In this document: piece by piece, positions 20,320 through 28,992 of the stretch
How the letters are laid out: the number at the start of each line of letters is the position of its first letter
Position numbering within the stretch: position 1 is the stretch's first letter
Assembly: GCA_024278215.1 (NCBI GenBank)
Contig: JAJRTR010000012.1
Span: 1 to 31,081, forward strand
DNA from: a bacterium
Lineage (GTDB): Bacteria; UBP15; UBA6099; JAJRTR01
Reading direction: 5' to 3'
Length of the DNA: 31,081 nt
Made by a program: the position numbers and the translations under genes
Notes under the pieces: model-generated
Database searches by the model: none
The model's input: only the letters and a program-made list of their open reading frames with translations
Told to the model about the DNA's origin: nothing

Positions 20320-23267
20320 TAGTAAACGGCGTAAAAGCACATAACTTCATGCGCTACGGCGATTTCCAGCTTGATGGTTTTCCCGAAAAGGGACTGATCG
20401 GTATATTCGGCGAGAACGAAAGCGGGAAGTCCACCATCGGCGAGCTTATTTGTTTCTGCCTCTTCGGTCGCACGCCGCGTGCGCCCGAGGGCGAGCCGGA
20501 AAAGCTTATCCGCTGGGGTGAAGACACTTGCAGCGCTGAACTCATTTTCACTGTGGTGGATAAAAAGTTTCGCGTGAACAGAATGTTGACGCGCGACGGC
20601 GGGTCCGACGGCGGGCTTGTAGCGGTCGACAGCAGCGATATCTACGCGTCCAACGCGCAGCAGATCGAAGGTGCCGTCACCGATCTGCTGGGATACGGGT
20701 TCAAGGAATTCCGCTATTCGACATTTATCGCGCAGAACGAACTCGACATCATCCTGCACAGTTCGGAAGACCGCAAACTGGTACTCAACAACATGCTCGG
20801 CGTGGGTTTCATGGAGAATATGGCGCAGAGGGTGTCCGACAGGAGATACGGCTATGAGGCCGAACTGAAACAACTGCGGAGCAGGGCAGCAGACAAATAT
20901 GAGGTGTTGAATGTTTATGCGGCACGCGAAAGAGACATGGAGCGTGTCAGGCAACGGATGGACAGCGTCAGCAAAAAACTCCTCGAACGGCTCAAAGAGC
21001 ACGACCACGTCCAGTCGACTATTTCTCTGCTCAGCGAGATCAGCAGGAAAACCGAGCAATATGAAGTGCTGGACGCACGCATAAAAAGCAGGCGCGAACG
21101 TCTCCAGAAGATCGAAGTTCAGTGCAGCGAGTTGATGCGCGAAGTCGACAGGATTCCTGAGATAGAAAAAGCAATCGAAGAAAAAAAGAACAGCATTTAT
21201 GAAATTCAGCACAGTCGACAGGCGCGGATAGACGAGCAGTTCAAAAAGCTGGACGAGTACCGGGACAGGCGCGATGAACTCGACAGGATCAACTCGAATA
21301 TCGACTTGAAGAACGCCGCGCTGGGCGAGATCACCGCGAAACTCAGGCAGATCGAAGAAAAGGAAAACCTGATTCAGGAATTTACTGTCGAACATGCCAC
21401 GCTGGATTATTTCATCAAGGCTTATTCCGGCTCCGACAGGTTCAAAACAGCGGCTACACATCTGATAAAAGATATGGAGTTGCTGCACAGCGAAATAGAC
21501 AAAGTGCGGACTACTCACCGTAAAGACCTCGAGATATTCCGGGAGCGCGAGAAAGCATTCGTCGAGCAGCAGTCGAGAATAAAAAAGCAGATCAGCGCGT
21601 CGACCATTCAGGAAGTGGACCCCGGCAGGCTGGCCGATCTGAAAAAAAAGGCGAACTCGAACACGAAACTGCGCGACCTCGGACTGATGGCCGGCATTTT
21701 ATTCCTCGCCGCCGGTGTCGGACTCACTGTCGCGCTCGGGAGCGTCACGTATCTCGCCGTGCTTGCGGGCATGATACCCTCATGCGGCGTGAGCTTGCTG
21801 CTGCAGAATAAAATCCGGGCGCTCCGCGACGATATTCAGGAACTCCAGCAGCAGTCCTACGCCTACAGCATTACCCAGCGCGGAATAGCCGAACTCCAGG
21901 ATTCGACCGAAGACGTGCAGCAGCATCTCGCCGCGATTCACGACGAAATCGCGCAAAAAGAAAAAATGGGACCGGTGCTTTCTAAAATTAAGGTAAACAA
22001 TTTCGTCGACCTCGAAAACAACATCGAAATGCTCGAAGAAATAAGCTTCCGCGAACTCGAACGCACACGCAGCATGATGAAGGATATGCTCCACAGTTAT
22101 ACCGACCTGCGGAAGCTCGTCGGCGACGACTCCATTCCGTTCGGGCATATAATAAGCTTCGATCTCGATGAATTCATGAACCGCAAAAGCGAGCGGCGCG
22201 ACCGGCTCGAAGAAGACCTCGACAGGCTGAAAAGTGAACTCCACGGCAAAGAAGAACTCGTGCGGCAGTCGGAAACTCTCCTCGAAAGCATCGCCCGCAT
22301 GAGGCAGAATGCCGAGTCGGTTGTCGAAGCGATAGACGCGCTCGGCGTGACCGAGGAAGACGAGCCGGAGCTTAAAAGACAGGAACAACAGTTGTCGGTC
22401 GACCTCGAACGACTTCAGCGCGAGATCGACGAATGCCGGGCGGAAATACGAACGATAGAGGCACGCCAGGACGAGGCCGCCGAACTCGAGGACAGCCGCC
22501 GTGCCATCATCGACGAAATAGACAAAGACCTTATAAAACTCTACGAATTGCGCGAAACTACTGTGGACATCGATTGTTCACCCGAACGGTTCAGAGAACT
22601 CCAGAGGCAGCTCGAGAGCCTCGAATTGTTGATTCAGGAAGCGCGTGAGGAACTGAAGGAAGTCGAAGGCGAAATGAAGGTGGTCCGCAAAGACCTCGAC
22701 CGGATGCCGGCTGTCCAGGAAGAAATCGATAAGCTCGAGCAGAATGCCGAATATACTGAAACATACATGTTGAAACTCAAGGAACTGGAGAATCTGTTCC
22801 TTCAGACAGGCGCTAATATACGCAGACGGTTGCTGCCGCAGATCGAGGCCTATTTCAGCTGGGTGCTGCCACGCATGACGCGCGGTCGCTACCATAAGGT
22901 CAGGCTCGACGAAGACTTCGAGATAAAAGTTTTCTCCGACGAATACGGCGATTATGTGAGTCTCGACACACTCAGCGGCGGCACCATCGACCAGTTGCTT
23001 ATTTCACTGCGTCTCGCTTTCGCCCACGCGACTTTCGCAAACTCCGGCACTTCCGGCCAGTTCCTTTTCCTCGACGAACCTTTCAGTTCCTTCGACGAAT
23101 CGCGCCGCGAACAGTTCTTTAAGCTCCTGCAATCACTGAAATCGAATTTTCAGCAGATTTTCCTCATTTCGCATCTTCCCAACCTTGAAGACTTCACAGA
23201 TCATTACTTCAGACTCGACATCACAAAACAGGAATTACCCGCATCGGTAAGCTGGACCCACTCTTGA
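20316..23267 (+). CDS. SbcC/Rad50/YhaN-like SMC-type ATPase with membrane hairpin in the coiled coil
   Basis: 983 residues from TTG 20316, which overlaps the upstream TGA. The frame is open further upstream, but the family N-terminus (NGVKAHNFMRYGDFQL) begins here and AAAGGA precedes it. Walker A GIFGENESGKST is at about 29-40, and the Q-loop FIAQNE near 138. Two coiled-coil arms (about 190-450 and 500-860) enclose a hydrophobic pair at about 455-500 (GLMAGILFLAAGVGLTVALG then YLAVLAGMIPSCGVSLLL), at the centre of the chain. No CxxC zinc hook is present. The C-terminal lobe has the signature LSGGTIDQLLISLRLAF, Walker B FLFLDEPFSSFDE, and ISHL. This resembles the YhaN type of Rad50-like proteins. 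It likely works at the membrane with the upstream SbcD-like partner in DNA maintenance. Confidence 0.85.
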   Translation: MIVNGVKAHNFMRYGDFQLDGFPEKGLIGIFGENESGKSTIGELICFCLFGRTPRAPEGEPEKLIRWGEDTCSAELIFTVVDKKFRVNRMLTRDGGSDGGLVAVDSSDIYASNAQQIEGAVTDLLGYGFKEFRYSTFIAQNELDIILHSSEDRKLVLNNMLGVGFMENMAQRVSDRRYGYEAELKQLRSRAADKYEVLNVYAARERDMERVRQRMDSVSKKLLERLKEHDHVQSTISLLSEISRKTEQYEVLDARIKSRRERLQKIEVQCSELMREVDRIPEIEKAIEEKKNSIYEIQHSRQARIDEQFKKLDEYRDRRDELDRINSNIDLKNAALGEITAKLRQIEEKENLIQEFTVEHATLDYFIKAYSGSDRFKTAATHLIKDMELLHSEIDKVRTTHRKDLEIFREREKAFVEQQSRIKKQISASTIQEVDPGRLADLKKKANSNTKLRDLGLMAGILFLAAGVGLTVALGSVTYLAVLAGMIPSCGVSLLLQNKIRALRDDIQELQQQSYAYSITQRGIAELQDSTEDVQQHLAAIHDEIAQKEKMGPVLSKIKVNNFVDLENNIEMLEEISFRELERTRSMMKDMLHSYTDLRKLVGDDSIPFGHIISFDLDEFMNRKSERRDRLEEDLDRLKSELHGKEELVRQSETLLESIARMRQNAESVVEAIDALGVTEEDEPELKRQEQQLSVDLERLQREIDECRAEIRTIEARQDEAAELEDSRRAIIDEIDKDLIKLYELRETTVDIDCSPERFRELQRQLESLELLIQEAREELKEVEGEMKVVRKDLDRMPAVQEEIDKLEQNAEYTETYMLKLKELENLFLQTGANIRRRLLPQIEAYFSWVLPRMTRGRYHKVRLDEDFEIKVFSDEYGDYVSLDTLSGGTIDQLLISLRLAFAHATFANSGTSGQFLFLDEPFSSFDESRREQFFKLLQSLKSNFQQIFLISHLPNLEDFTDHYFRLDITKQELPASVSWTHS

Positions 23268-24184
23268 AGATCGCCATTGTCGACATCGGAACAAATACAT
23301 GCCGCCTCGCAGTTTTTCAACTCGGGCAGGACGTTCGCCATGAATTGATTATCGAAAGAAATGTCATTACCAGGCTTGGGGAAGGCCTGTCACCGGGCAG
23401 TGCCCTGAAACACGAAGCTGTTGGCAGAACGATTGAAACCCTGCAAAGTTTCAAGAACGAAATAGATGAAATCGGATGCACCGGAGTTGTCGCCGTCGGT
23501 ACGCAGGCGCTGCGCGAAGCGGCAAACGGCAACGAGTTCCTGCGTGCCGTGTCCGGGGTCGGTTTTGATGTCGAAGTGATTACAGGCGAGGAAGAAGCGA
23601 TGCTGTCGTTCCGGGGCGTAGTGTCGGGACTCGAGACAATGCCGGCGCGCCTTCTCGTTTTCGATACAGGCGGCGGCAGCACGGAATTCACCAGTTATGC
23701 CGGCGGTATCGTATCTGTGAGCAGTGTAAAGCTGGGCGCGGTTCGAGGCCGAACGGAATTCTTTCATCACGATCCTCCGACCGCCGAAGAATTATCCGAA
23801 TTTGAAAAACATTGCGAGCAAGTAATTCAACATTATGTCGCGAAGGAAACAGGCGATGTTGTCGATAAATGTATCGGTGTCGCGGGCACGATCACAACAC
23901 TTGCGATGATCGACCTGGGCCTACCCGCGTACGACTCGGAAGCTGTCCACGGGCACATAATCAGCGCGGAAAATACAGACCGCCTGACCGATGAATTATG
24001 CAGGATGGACGACAGGCAAAGGAGTGCGATTCCCGGTATCCAGCCGTGCCGCGCCGACATCATTCATGCGGGTGCCGTCATTGTCAGGGCAATAATAAAT
24101 GTGTTTCAGTTGAATGAAATATCGATATCCGAGCGCGACATACGGCATGGACTGCTCATGCGCGAGATCGAAAAATTGAAGTAA
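23264..24184 (+). CDS. Ppx/GppA-family exopolyphosphatase / guanosine pentaphosphatase
   Basis: 306 residues of the ASKHA (actin-like) fold. Phosphate-1 loop is VDIGTNTCRLAVF (6-18), then GTQALREAANGNEF near 84, the catalytic-glutamate region ITGEEEAMLSFRG near 107 (Glu), phosphate-2 loop FDTGGGSTEF (132-141), and GVAGTITTLAM near 206. The length matches the short Ppx forms that lack the C-terminal HD domain. The family hydrolyses inorganic polyphosphate and/or pppGpp; which one cannot be decided here. The start is TTG 23264 overlapping the preceding TGA (TTGA), as at the previous junction, so the SbcD-like, SbcC-like and Ppx genes form one translationally coupled unit. No terminator is visible after it. 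Confidence 0.88.
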   Translation: MKIAIVDIGTNTCRLAVFQLGQDVRHELIIERNVITRLGEGLSPGSALKHEAVGRTIETLQSFKNEIDEIGCTGVVAVGTQALREAANGNEFLRAVSGVGFDVEVITGEEEAMLSFRGVVSGLETMPARLLVFDTGGGSTEFTSYAGGIVSVSSVKLGAVRGRTEFFHHDPPTAEELSEFEKHCEQVIQHYVAKETGDVVDKCIGVAGTITTLAMIDLGLPAYDSEAVHGHIISAENTDRLTDELCRMDDRQRSAIPGIQPCRADIIHAGAVIVRAIINVFQLNEISISERDIRHGLLMREIEKLK

Positions 24185-24770
24185 TAATTTTAGATAGTCC
24201 GAATACTAACATCACTTTTAAAATCATTTTGGAACATATTCTATTATTTACTGTCTGAAGTTTGAAGATGATCTTTTATTGTGGTATCTGCTATGTGTTA
24301 TAATCGGATTTGTGGTGAACATTGCGTAGTGGCGTAAAAGGGCGAAACTTGTAAACAGGGCGTTATTCGTAATATAATCGAAACCGCGAAAAGATCACCA
24401 TATAGGGAACGACGAAATAAGATTTCGGGGGACTGTTCACGGGGGACATTGAAAATAATGCGTAAACACCTGACGATTCTTCGCTTCGCGCATAATGACA
24501 ACTCGTGGATTTTGAGTTTAACGGCACTATCAGAAAATCCTGGAATGCAAAAACGTCAGTTTTTGCGAAATGCGACTTCTTCATAGTTGCAACGACACAG
24601 TCGTTGCATTCCAGAAATTTCAGAGGTTCCATTGCGAACAGTTACCTGTGAACGGATACGATTTCGGATAGGGGAATATATGCACGAAGGAAACAGATTT
24701 GTGTATGGCATGTTATAGTTGGTTTTTAGTATTGTGTAAAATCGTAAAAACAGTATGACAGGGGTTGCAA
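24185..24770. other. Gap between the Ppx/GppA gene and the ABC operon
   Basis: 586 bases. Apart from repeat C copy 2 it contains two nearby G-rich motifs (CGGGGGACTGTTC at 24427 and CGGGGGACATTG at 24439) and a stretch CTGACGATTCTTCGCTTCGCG near 24471 of repeat-like character. No gene is supported. Confidence 0.4.
24518..24643 (-). repeat. Structured repeat C, copy 2 (126 bp)
   Basis: Reverse complement of 10336-10461, with about 7 differences. Here both inner hairpins are perfect: TGCAACGAC-ACA-GTCGTTGCA and GCAAAAAC-GTCA-GTTTTTGC. The outer arms CCTGGAATGC and GCATTCCAG pair as well. Inverted relative to copy 1, 14 kb away. Confidence 0.85.
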
Positions 24771-25724
24771 ATGATTGAAGTCGGCAATGTAACGAAGCTG
24801 TACGGTACGCTCCGTGCGGTCAACGGGGTTGATTTCAAGGTGAAGAGAGGCGAAGTGCTCGGGTTGCTGGGACCGAACGCCGCGGGAAAAACCACGCTCA
24901 TGAGGATAATGACGGGTTATCTTCCTGCGACGGAGGGCACGGTGAAGATCGGTGGAAAAGATGTGTTCGACCAGCCGCTCGAAGCGAAGAAAAACATCGG
25001 CTACCTGCCTGAGAATCCGCCGCTGTACCCGGAGATGTCCGTGAAAATGTATCTTGGTTTCACTGCGGAAATCAGGGGTGTGCCACGTGGCGAGCGCAGG
25101 CAACGGGTAGCCGAAGTGATTGAGATGACAGGGCTGGGCGATGTACGGGACAGGCTCATTGATAACATCTCGAAGGGTTACAGGCAGAGGGTAGGCCTTG
25201 CGCAGGCGCTTGTGCACGACCCGGATGTTCTCATTCTCGACGAACCCACCGTCGGGCTCGACCCGCGTCAGATTATCGACATACGCAACCTGATAAAAAG
25301 CCAGGCCGGAAAGCGAACGATTGTGCTCAGTTCACACATATTGCCCGAGGTGAGCGCGACTTGCGACCGAATAGTGATACTTAACCGGGGCAATGTCGTT
25401 GCCGTCGACACGCAGGACGAACTCACCCGGCGTGCGAGCGGCGGCGAACATCTTCGCGTCGAGATCGGCGGGTGCACGGCATCGGATGCAGCGGAGGAGA
25501 TCGAGGGGATCGAAGGCGTCGTAAAGGTGGAGACGGCGGGTGGCGCGGGCGACGCGGCAAAGCTGGATGTTATGACGGCCCAGGGCGCAGATGTGCGCGA
25601 AGCAGTTTTTAAAAAGGTGGTCGAGAAAGAATGGATACTCCTCGAGATGTCGCGGGCGGGCATGAGCCTCGAGGATGTGTTTCTGCAACTGACTACCACC
25701 GAGGAGGTGGCGCACAATGGGTAA
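24771..25724 (+). CDS. ABC transporter ATP-binding protein (GldA-like)
   Basis: 317 residues from ATG 24771, with AGGGG about 8 bases upstream; TTG 24765 is an alternative. Walker A GPNAAGKTT (34-42), Q-loop YLPENPPLYPEM, the variant signature ISKGYRQRVGLAQAL (typical of GldA and gliding-type or Nod-like exporters rather than LSGGQ), Walker B VLILDEPTVGLD, and H-loop SSHILPE. A C-terminal regulatory domain of about 90 residues follows. It provides energy for the membrane partner encoded next, whose ATG overlaps this gene's last codons by 8 bases. Together with the three downstream genes it forms a GldA/F/G-type ABC system, here with no other gliding genes in view. Confidence 0.92.
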   Translation: MIEVGNVTKLYGTLRAVNGVDFKVKRGEVLGLLGPNAAGKTTLMRIMTGYLPATEGTVKIGGKDVFDQPLEAKKNIGYLPENPPLYPEMSVKMYLGFTAEIRGVPRGERRQRVAEVIEMTGLGDVRDRLIDNISKGYRQRVGLAQALVHDPDVLILDEPTVGLDPRQIIDIRNLIKSQAGKRTIVLSSHILPEVSATCDRIVILNRGNVVAVDTQDELTRRASGGEHLRVEIGGCTASDAAEEIEGIEGVVKVETAGGAGDAAKLDVMTAQGADVREAVFKKVVEKEWILLEMSRAGMSLEDVFLQLTTTEEVAHNG

Positions 25725-26415
25725 GGCATACTCGGTTTTCAAGAAAGATTTTCGCGGCATGTTCCTCTCGCCGCTGGCTTATGTAGTTATCGCGGTGTTT
25801 TTTGCTTTCAACTCGCTGCTGATCATTCCCGGGATGCAGACTGCGGACATGCGGGGCGCTTTCGGGCTGATGGCGACGATGTTTATTTTCGTTATCCCGC
25901 TCCTTACAATGAGGGTTTTCTCGGAAGAGCTGAGGTCGGGCACAGACGAATTGCTCATGACTTCTCCGATAACACTGCCGCAGATCGTGATAGGAAAGTA
26001 TCTGGCAGTGGTGGGGCTGATCGTGGTGATACTCGCGATCTCGCTCCAGTATGTATACATAATCGCAAAGTTCGGCAACCCGGACTGGGGGCCCATCGCA
26101 ACAGGCTACATCGGCTTGTTTCTGCTGGGAAGCGCGTTCGCGGCGTTCGGCGTCTTCGCGTCGTCGCTGACAAAAAACCAGATAGTCGCCGGAGTTCTGG
26201 CGCTGATCGTGTCGCTGCTGCTTGTGGTGATCGAGGTGGTGTCGTCGATGGTGGGTCCGAAAGCAGCCGACATCCTCGATAAAATCGGGATTATCAATCA
26301 CTATTACGATTTTGATAAAGGTGTAATCGATTCAACGCATATCATTTATTATATCGGATTCATTGTACTGTTTCTTTTCCTGACTGTAAGAAGTCTTGAT
26401 TCGAGACGGTGGTGA
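25717..26415 (+). CDS. ABC transporter permease (GldF-like, ABC-2 type)
   Basis: 232 residues, about six transmembrane segments: PLAYVVIAVFFAFNSLLI, GAFGLMATMFIFVIPLLTMR, YLAVVGLIVVILAISLQYVYI, GYIGLFLLGSAFAAFGVFAS, QIVAGVLALIVSLLLVVIEVV and IIYYIGFIVLFLFLTV. The motif RVFSEELRSGTDELLMTSPI (about 67-86) between the second and third segments is typical of GldF/NosY-type permeases. It begins inside the upstream ATPase gene and is followed by the GldG-like gene with only 13 bases between stop and start. The transported substrate is unknown. Confidence 0.9.
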   Translation: MGKAYSVFKKDFRGMFLSPLAYVVIAVFFAFNSLLIIPGMQTADMRGAFGLMATMFIFVIPLLTMRVFSEELRSGTDELLMTSPITLPQIVIGKYLAVVGLIVVILAISLQYVYIIAKFGNPDWGPIATGYIGLFLLGSAFAAFGVFASSLTKNQIVAGVLALIVSLLLVVIEVVSSMVGPKAADILDKIGIINHYYDFDKGVIDSTHIIYYIGFIVLFLFLTVRSLDSRRW

Positions 26416-26428
26416 GGAGGCGGCACAG

Positions 26429-27892
26429 ATGAAACGAAAAGCGATAAGCGGAATAAATTCATTCCTGATGATAATAATAGTTGCAGGCATAGTGTCGGCG
26501 CTGTATTACATCGCCGACAGGCACCCCCTGAGATATGATTTTACGAGCAATAAAACACAAACTCTCTCCAACAAAACAATAAAAGTGCTCGGAGGGCTGG
26601 ACCGGAATATTGAAATAATCGGTTTCCTCGAAAACGGCAGCATGCCCGCCGAAATGATAGAAGACCTGCTGAAGGAATATCGCAGGCGGACGGATAAAAT
26701 TAGTTTTACTACAGTTGATCCGACGGCGAAACCCGGCGAAGCGCAGAAATACGGCATCACTGAATTCGGCGTCGTTCTGAAATCCGGTGACAATAAGAAA
26801 TTTATTAAGTTGAAGGAAATGTTCGAGACATCACAGAATCCGTACTCGCAGGAGCCGCCGAAATTCTTTGGCGAACAGGCGATCACGAACGCACTCATTT
26901 CCATCACCGGAAAGGACAAACGCCGTGTGTGCTTCATCGAGGGACACGGCGAGCGCGACTTCAACGCTAAGGACGAGAGCGGATACTCGGGTATCAAAGA
27001 CCTGCTCGAAGGCGAAAACTACGAGGTGGCGCCGCTTAACCTCATGACAGAGAAAAATGTACCCGCCACATGCAGTATTATCGCGACGATCGGGCCGGCA
27101 AAACCTTTGAGCGGCGATGAAATAGAAACCGTCAGGCAGTATTTGAACAAAGGCGGTGCCGGGTTGTTCCTGCTGGATGCTATGAAACAATCAGGACTCG
27201 AACCCCTGCTCCACGATTGGGGCGTCAGGGTCGACAACGACCTTGTTATCGACCCGGAAAGGTACTATGGCAACGACCCGCTTTCGCCTGTGCCCTACAT
27301 GAAGCCTCACAAGATAACAGCTGAACTCATGAGCACAAAGTTGACAATCAGCCTCTTCTATGCGCGGAGTATCACCCCGATTGAGGACGATAAAACACAG
27401 ACCGATGTGGAAACACTCCTCGAGACGTCCGATCGAGGCTGGGGTGAGACAAACGTAACGGATGAAAACGCGAAATATGACCGGGGCGAAGACGTGAAGG
27501 GGCCGGTCTCGGTTGCAGTTGCGGTTACGGGACGTGCAACGCCGGACAACGACGATAGTGAGCCCGGAGAAAAATCACAGGCGTTGGACAGGCAAACCAG
27601 ACTTATAGTGATCGGCGACGCTGATTTCGCGTCCAATGCCTTTGTATACCAGTCGGGTCTGGTCAAAGCGCTGGCAGGCGGCGCGGGCAATACTGACTTC
27701 CTTATGAACTCGATCAACTGGCTTGCAGGCGAAGAAGAACTGATCTCAATAAGGCCGAAACCGACTGATATCCGTCCGATGAATATCACGGGCGACCAGA
27801 TAAGTAAGTTTACAATATTATTCGCGGGGGTCGTTCCGTTTTTGATCATAATATTCGGTGTTGTGATCTGGTACAGGAGGCGGTCGCTTTGA
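26429..27892 (+). CDS. GldG-like ABC auxiliary protein
   Basis: 487 residues from ATG 26429 with GAGGAGG at ideal distance; an upstream in-frame start inside the previous gene is unlikely. One N-terminal transmembrane helix (FLMIIIVAGIVSALYYIA), then RYDFTSNKTQTLSNKT, the typical entry of the ABC_transp_aux domain. A large periplasmic part includes VCFIEGHGERDF and GLFLLDAMKQSGLEPLL. It ends with VIGDADFASNAFV, NSINWLAGEEELISIRPK and a C-terminal helix (ILFAGVVPFLIIIFGVVIWYRRR). This matches GldG and related proteins that accompany GldF-type permeases. Its stop TGA overlaps the TTG start of the next gene. Confidence 0.88.
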   Translation: MKRKAISGINSFLMIIIVAGIVSALYYIADRHPLRYDFTSNKTQTLSNKTIKVLGGLDRNIEIIGFLENGSMPAEMIEDLLKEYRRRTDKISFTTVDPTAKPGEAQKYGITEFGVVLKSGDNKKFIKLKEMFETSQNPYSQEPPKFFGEQAITNALISITGKDKRRVCFIEGHGERDFNAKDESGYSGIKDLLEGENYEVAPLNLMTEKNVPATCSIIATIGPAKPLSGDEIETVRQYLNKGGAGLFLLDAMKQSGLEPLLHDWGVRVDNDLVIDPERYYGNDPLSPVPYMKPHKITAELMSTKLTISLFYARSITPIEDDKTQTDVETLLETSDRGWGETNVTDENAKYDRGEDVKGPVSVAVAVTGRATPDNDDSEPGEKSQALDRQTRLIVIGDADFASNAFVYQSGLVKALAGGAGNTDFLMNSINWLAGEEELISIRPKPTDIRPMNITGDQISKFTILFAGVVPFLIIIFGVVIWYRRRSL

Positions 27893-28920
27893 AGAAGTTC
27901 ATCCCGACACTCGCGCTGCTGTCGGTCCTTTGCGGATTGATGGCCTATGCGTATTTTTACGAGAGAGAACCAGTCAGGGACAAAGACAAAAAGGACGTGG
28001 TCGTGGTTCAGAAACTCGATCCGGATTCCGTCGAGCGTATTGAAATCGACGAAGGTTACAATATGATAACGCTCGAAAAAGTCGACGGGAAATGGAGACT
28101 TACCGTGCCCTATGATTCGGCAACAGCTGATATTCCGGCGAAAAACCTTGTGGATGCGGTAACCAAACTCAAAGCGGAGACAAAACTCGATGATGTGAGT
28201 TCGCTCGCTGATTTCGGACTGACTGAACCGGAAAGAAAAATCACGGCATTCCTCAAAAGCGGTGGGAAAGAGCAGCTTATCATCGGCGGCAAATCTCCTG
28301 TGGGCAATAAGCGATATGTTATGAAAAACGGAGCAGGAGCAGTCTATGTTGTCGACAGTTTCAATGTTAATCCACTTATGAAAAGCGCGTTCGATCTGCG
28401 CGACAAAAGTGTGGTCGACGACTTTGACCGTGATAACGTCACGACAGTTGTTGTGATGACACCCGATAAGGATACTGTGTGCGCACGCAACGCCGACGAA
28501 AAGAAAGAAAATGAGGATTCGCACGCGACTGGAACGGTCGACGCATCCGCCACGGCCACCGCTGATACGGGTGCCAGGAAAGACGAAAATGAAAAACAGC
28601 CAAAATGGAGTTTCATCAACAGGCCGGGCACAAACTGCGAGTCCGAAGCAAACGCCATAATGAGCTGGCTCGATTATGCGGAAGCAAAGGGTTTCGAGGA
28701 TGAGGAATACCCGCCGCTCATTGATTTCGGCCTTGTCTCACCGAGATACAAACTCATCTTATGGATGAAGGATAATTCAGAGATAAAACTGGAAGTCGGC
28801 AACTTTGTGGGTAGCGAAGTGTATGTGCGCAATGCGAACAGGGATAAAGTATACAAGGTCGAGCGCGCGCTGACTGAAAAGATCGAAGCGCTGAAACTGG
28901 CGGAATCCAAGTTGCATTAG
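27889..28920 (+). CDS. DUF4340-domain protein of the ABC operon
   Basis: 343 residues from TTG 27889, coupled to the GldG-like gene by a TTGA overlap; AGGAGG lies 8 bases upstream. An N-terminal membrane anchor (TLALLSVLCGLMAYAYF) is followed by an extracytoplasmic beta-rich region in which the DUF4340 unit recurs: VERIEIDEGYNMITLEKVDGKWRLTVP, FGLTEPERKITAFLKSG, KSPVGNKRYVMKNGAGAVYVV, and near the C-terminus FGLVSPRYKLILWMKDN, GSEVYVRNANRDKVYKV. In between, a low-complexity Ala/Thr/Asp/Lys stretch at about 204-235 (DASATATADTGARK) is probably a disordered linker. DUF4340 proteins commonly follow GldG-like genes; their role is unknown. The operon ends here, facing a gene on the other strand. 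Confidence 0.85.
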   Translation: MKKFIPTLALLSVLCGLMAYAYFYEREPVRDKDKKDVVVVQKLDPDSVERIEIDEGYNMITLEKVDGKWRLTVPYDSATADIPAKNLVDAVTKLKAETKLDDVSSLADFGLTEPERKITAFLKSGGKEQLIIGGKSPVGNKRYVMKNGAGAVYVVDSFNVNPLMKSAFDLRDKSVVDDFDRDNVTTVVVMTPDKDTVCARNADEKKENEDSHATGTVDASATATADTGARKDENEKQPKWSFINRPGTNCESEANAIMSWLDYAEAKGFEDEEYPPLIDFGLVSPRYKLILWMKDNSEIKLEVGNFVGSEVYVRNANRDKVYKVERALTEKIEALKLAESKLH

Positions 28921-28992
28921 CCCGCTCACTTGTCTTCCGGAAACCCCCAGTGTGCGGCGATGGCATGTAGAAAAGGTATCATCGGCCAGACG

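Noticed and set aside
24771-28920. Gliding-motility locus
   Set aside because: Only the GldA/F/G-type ABC genes and DUF4340 are present; such ABC systems occur widely in non-gliding bacteria.
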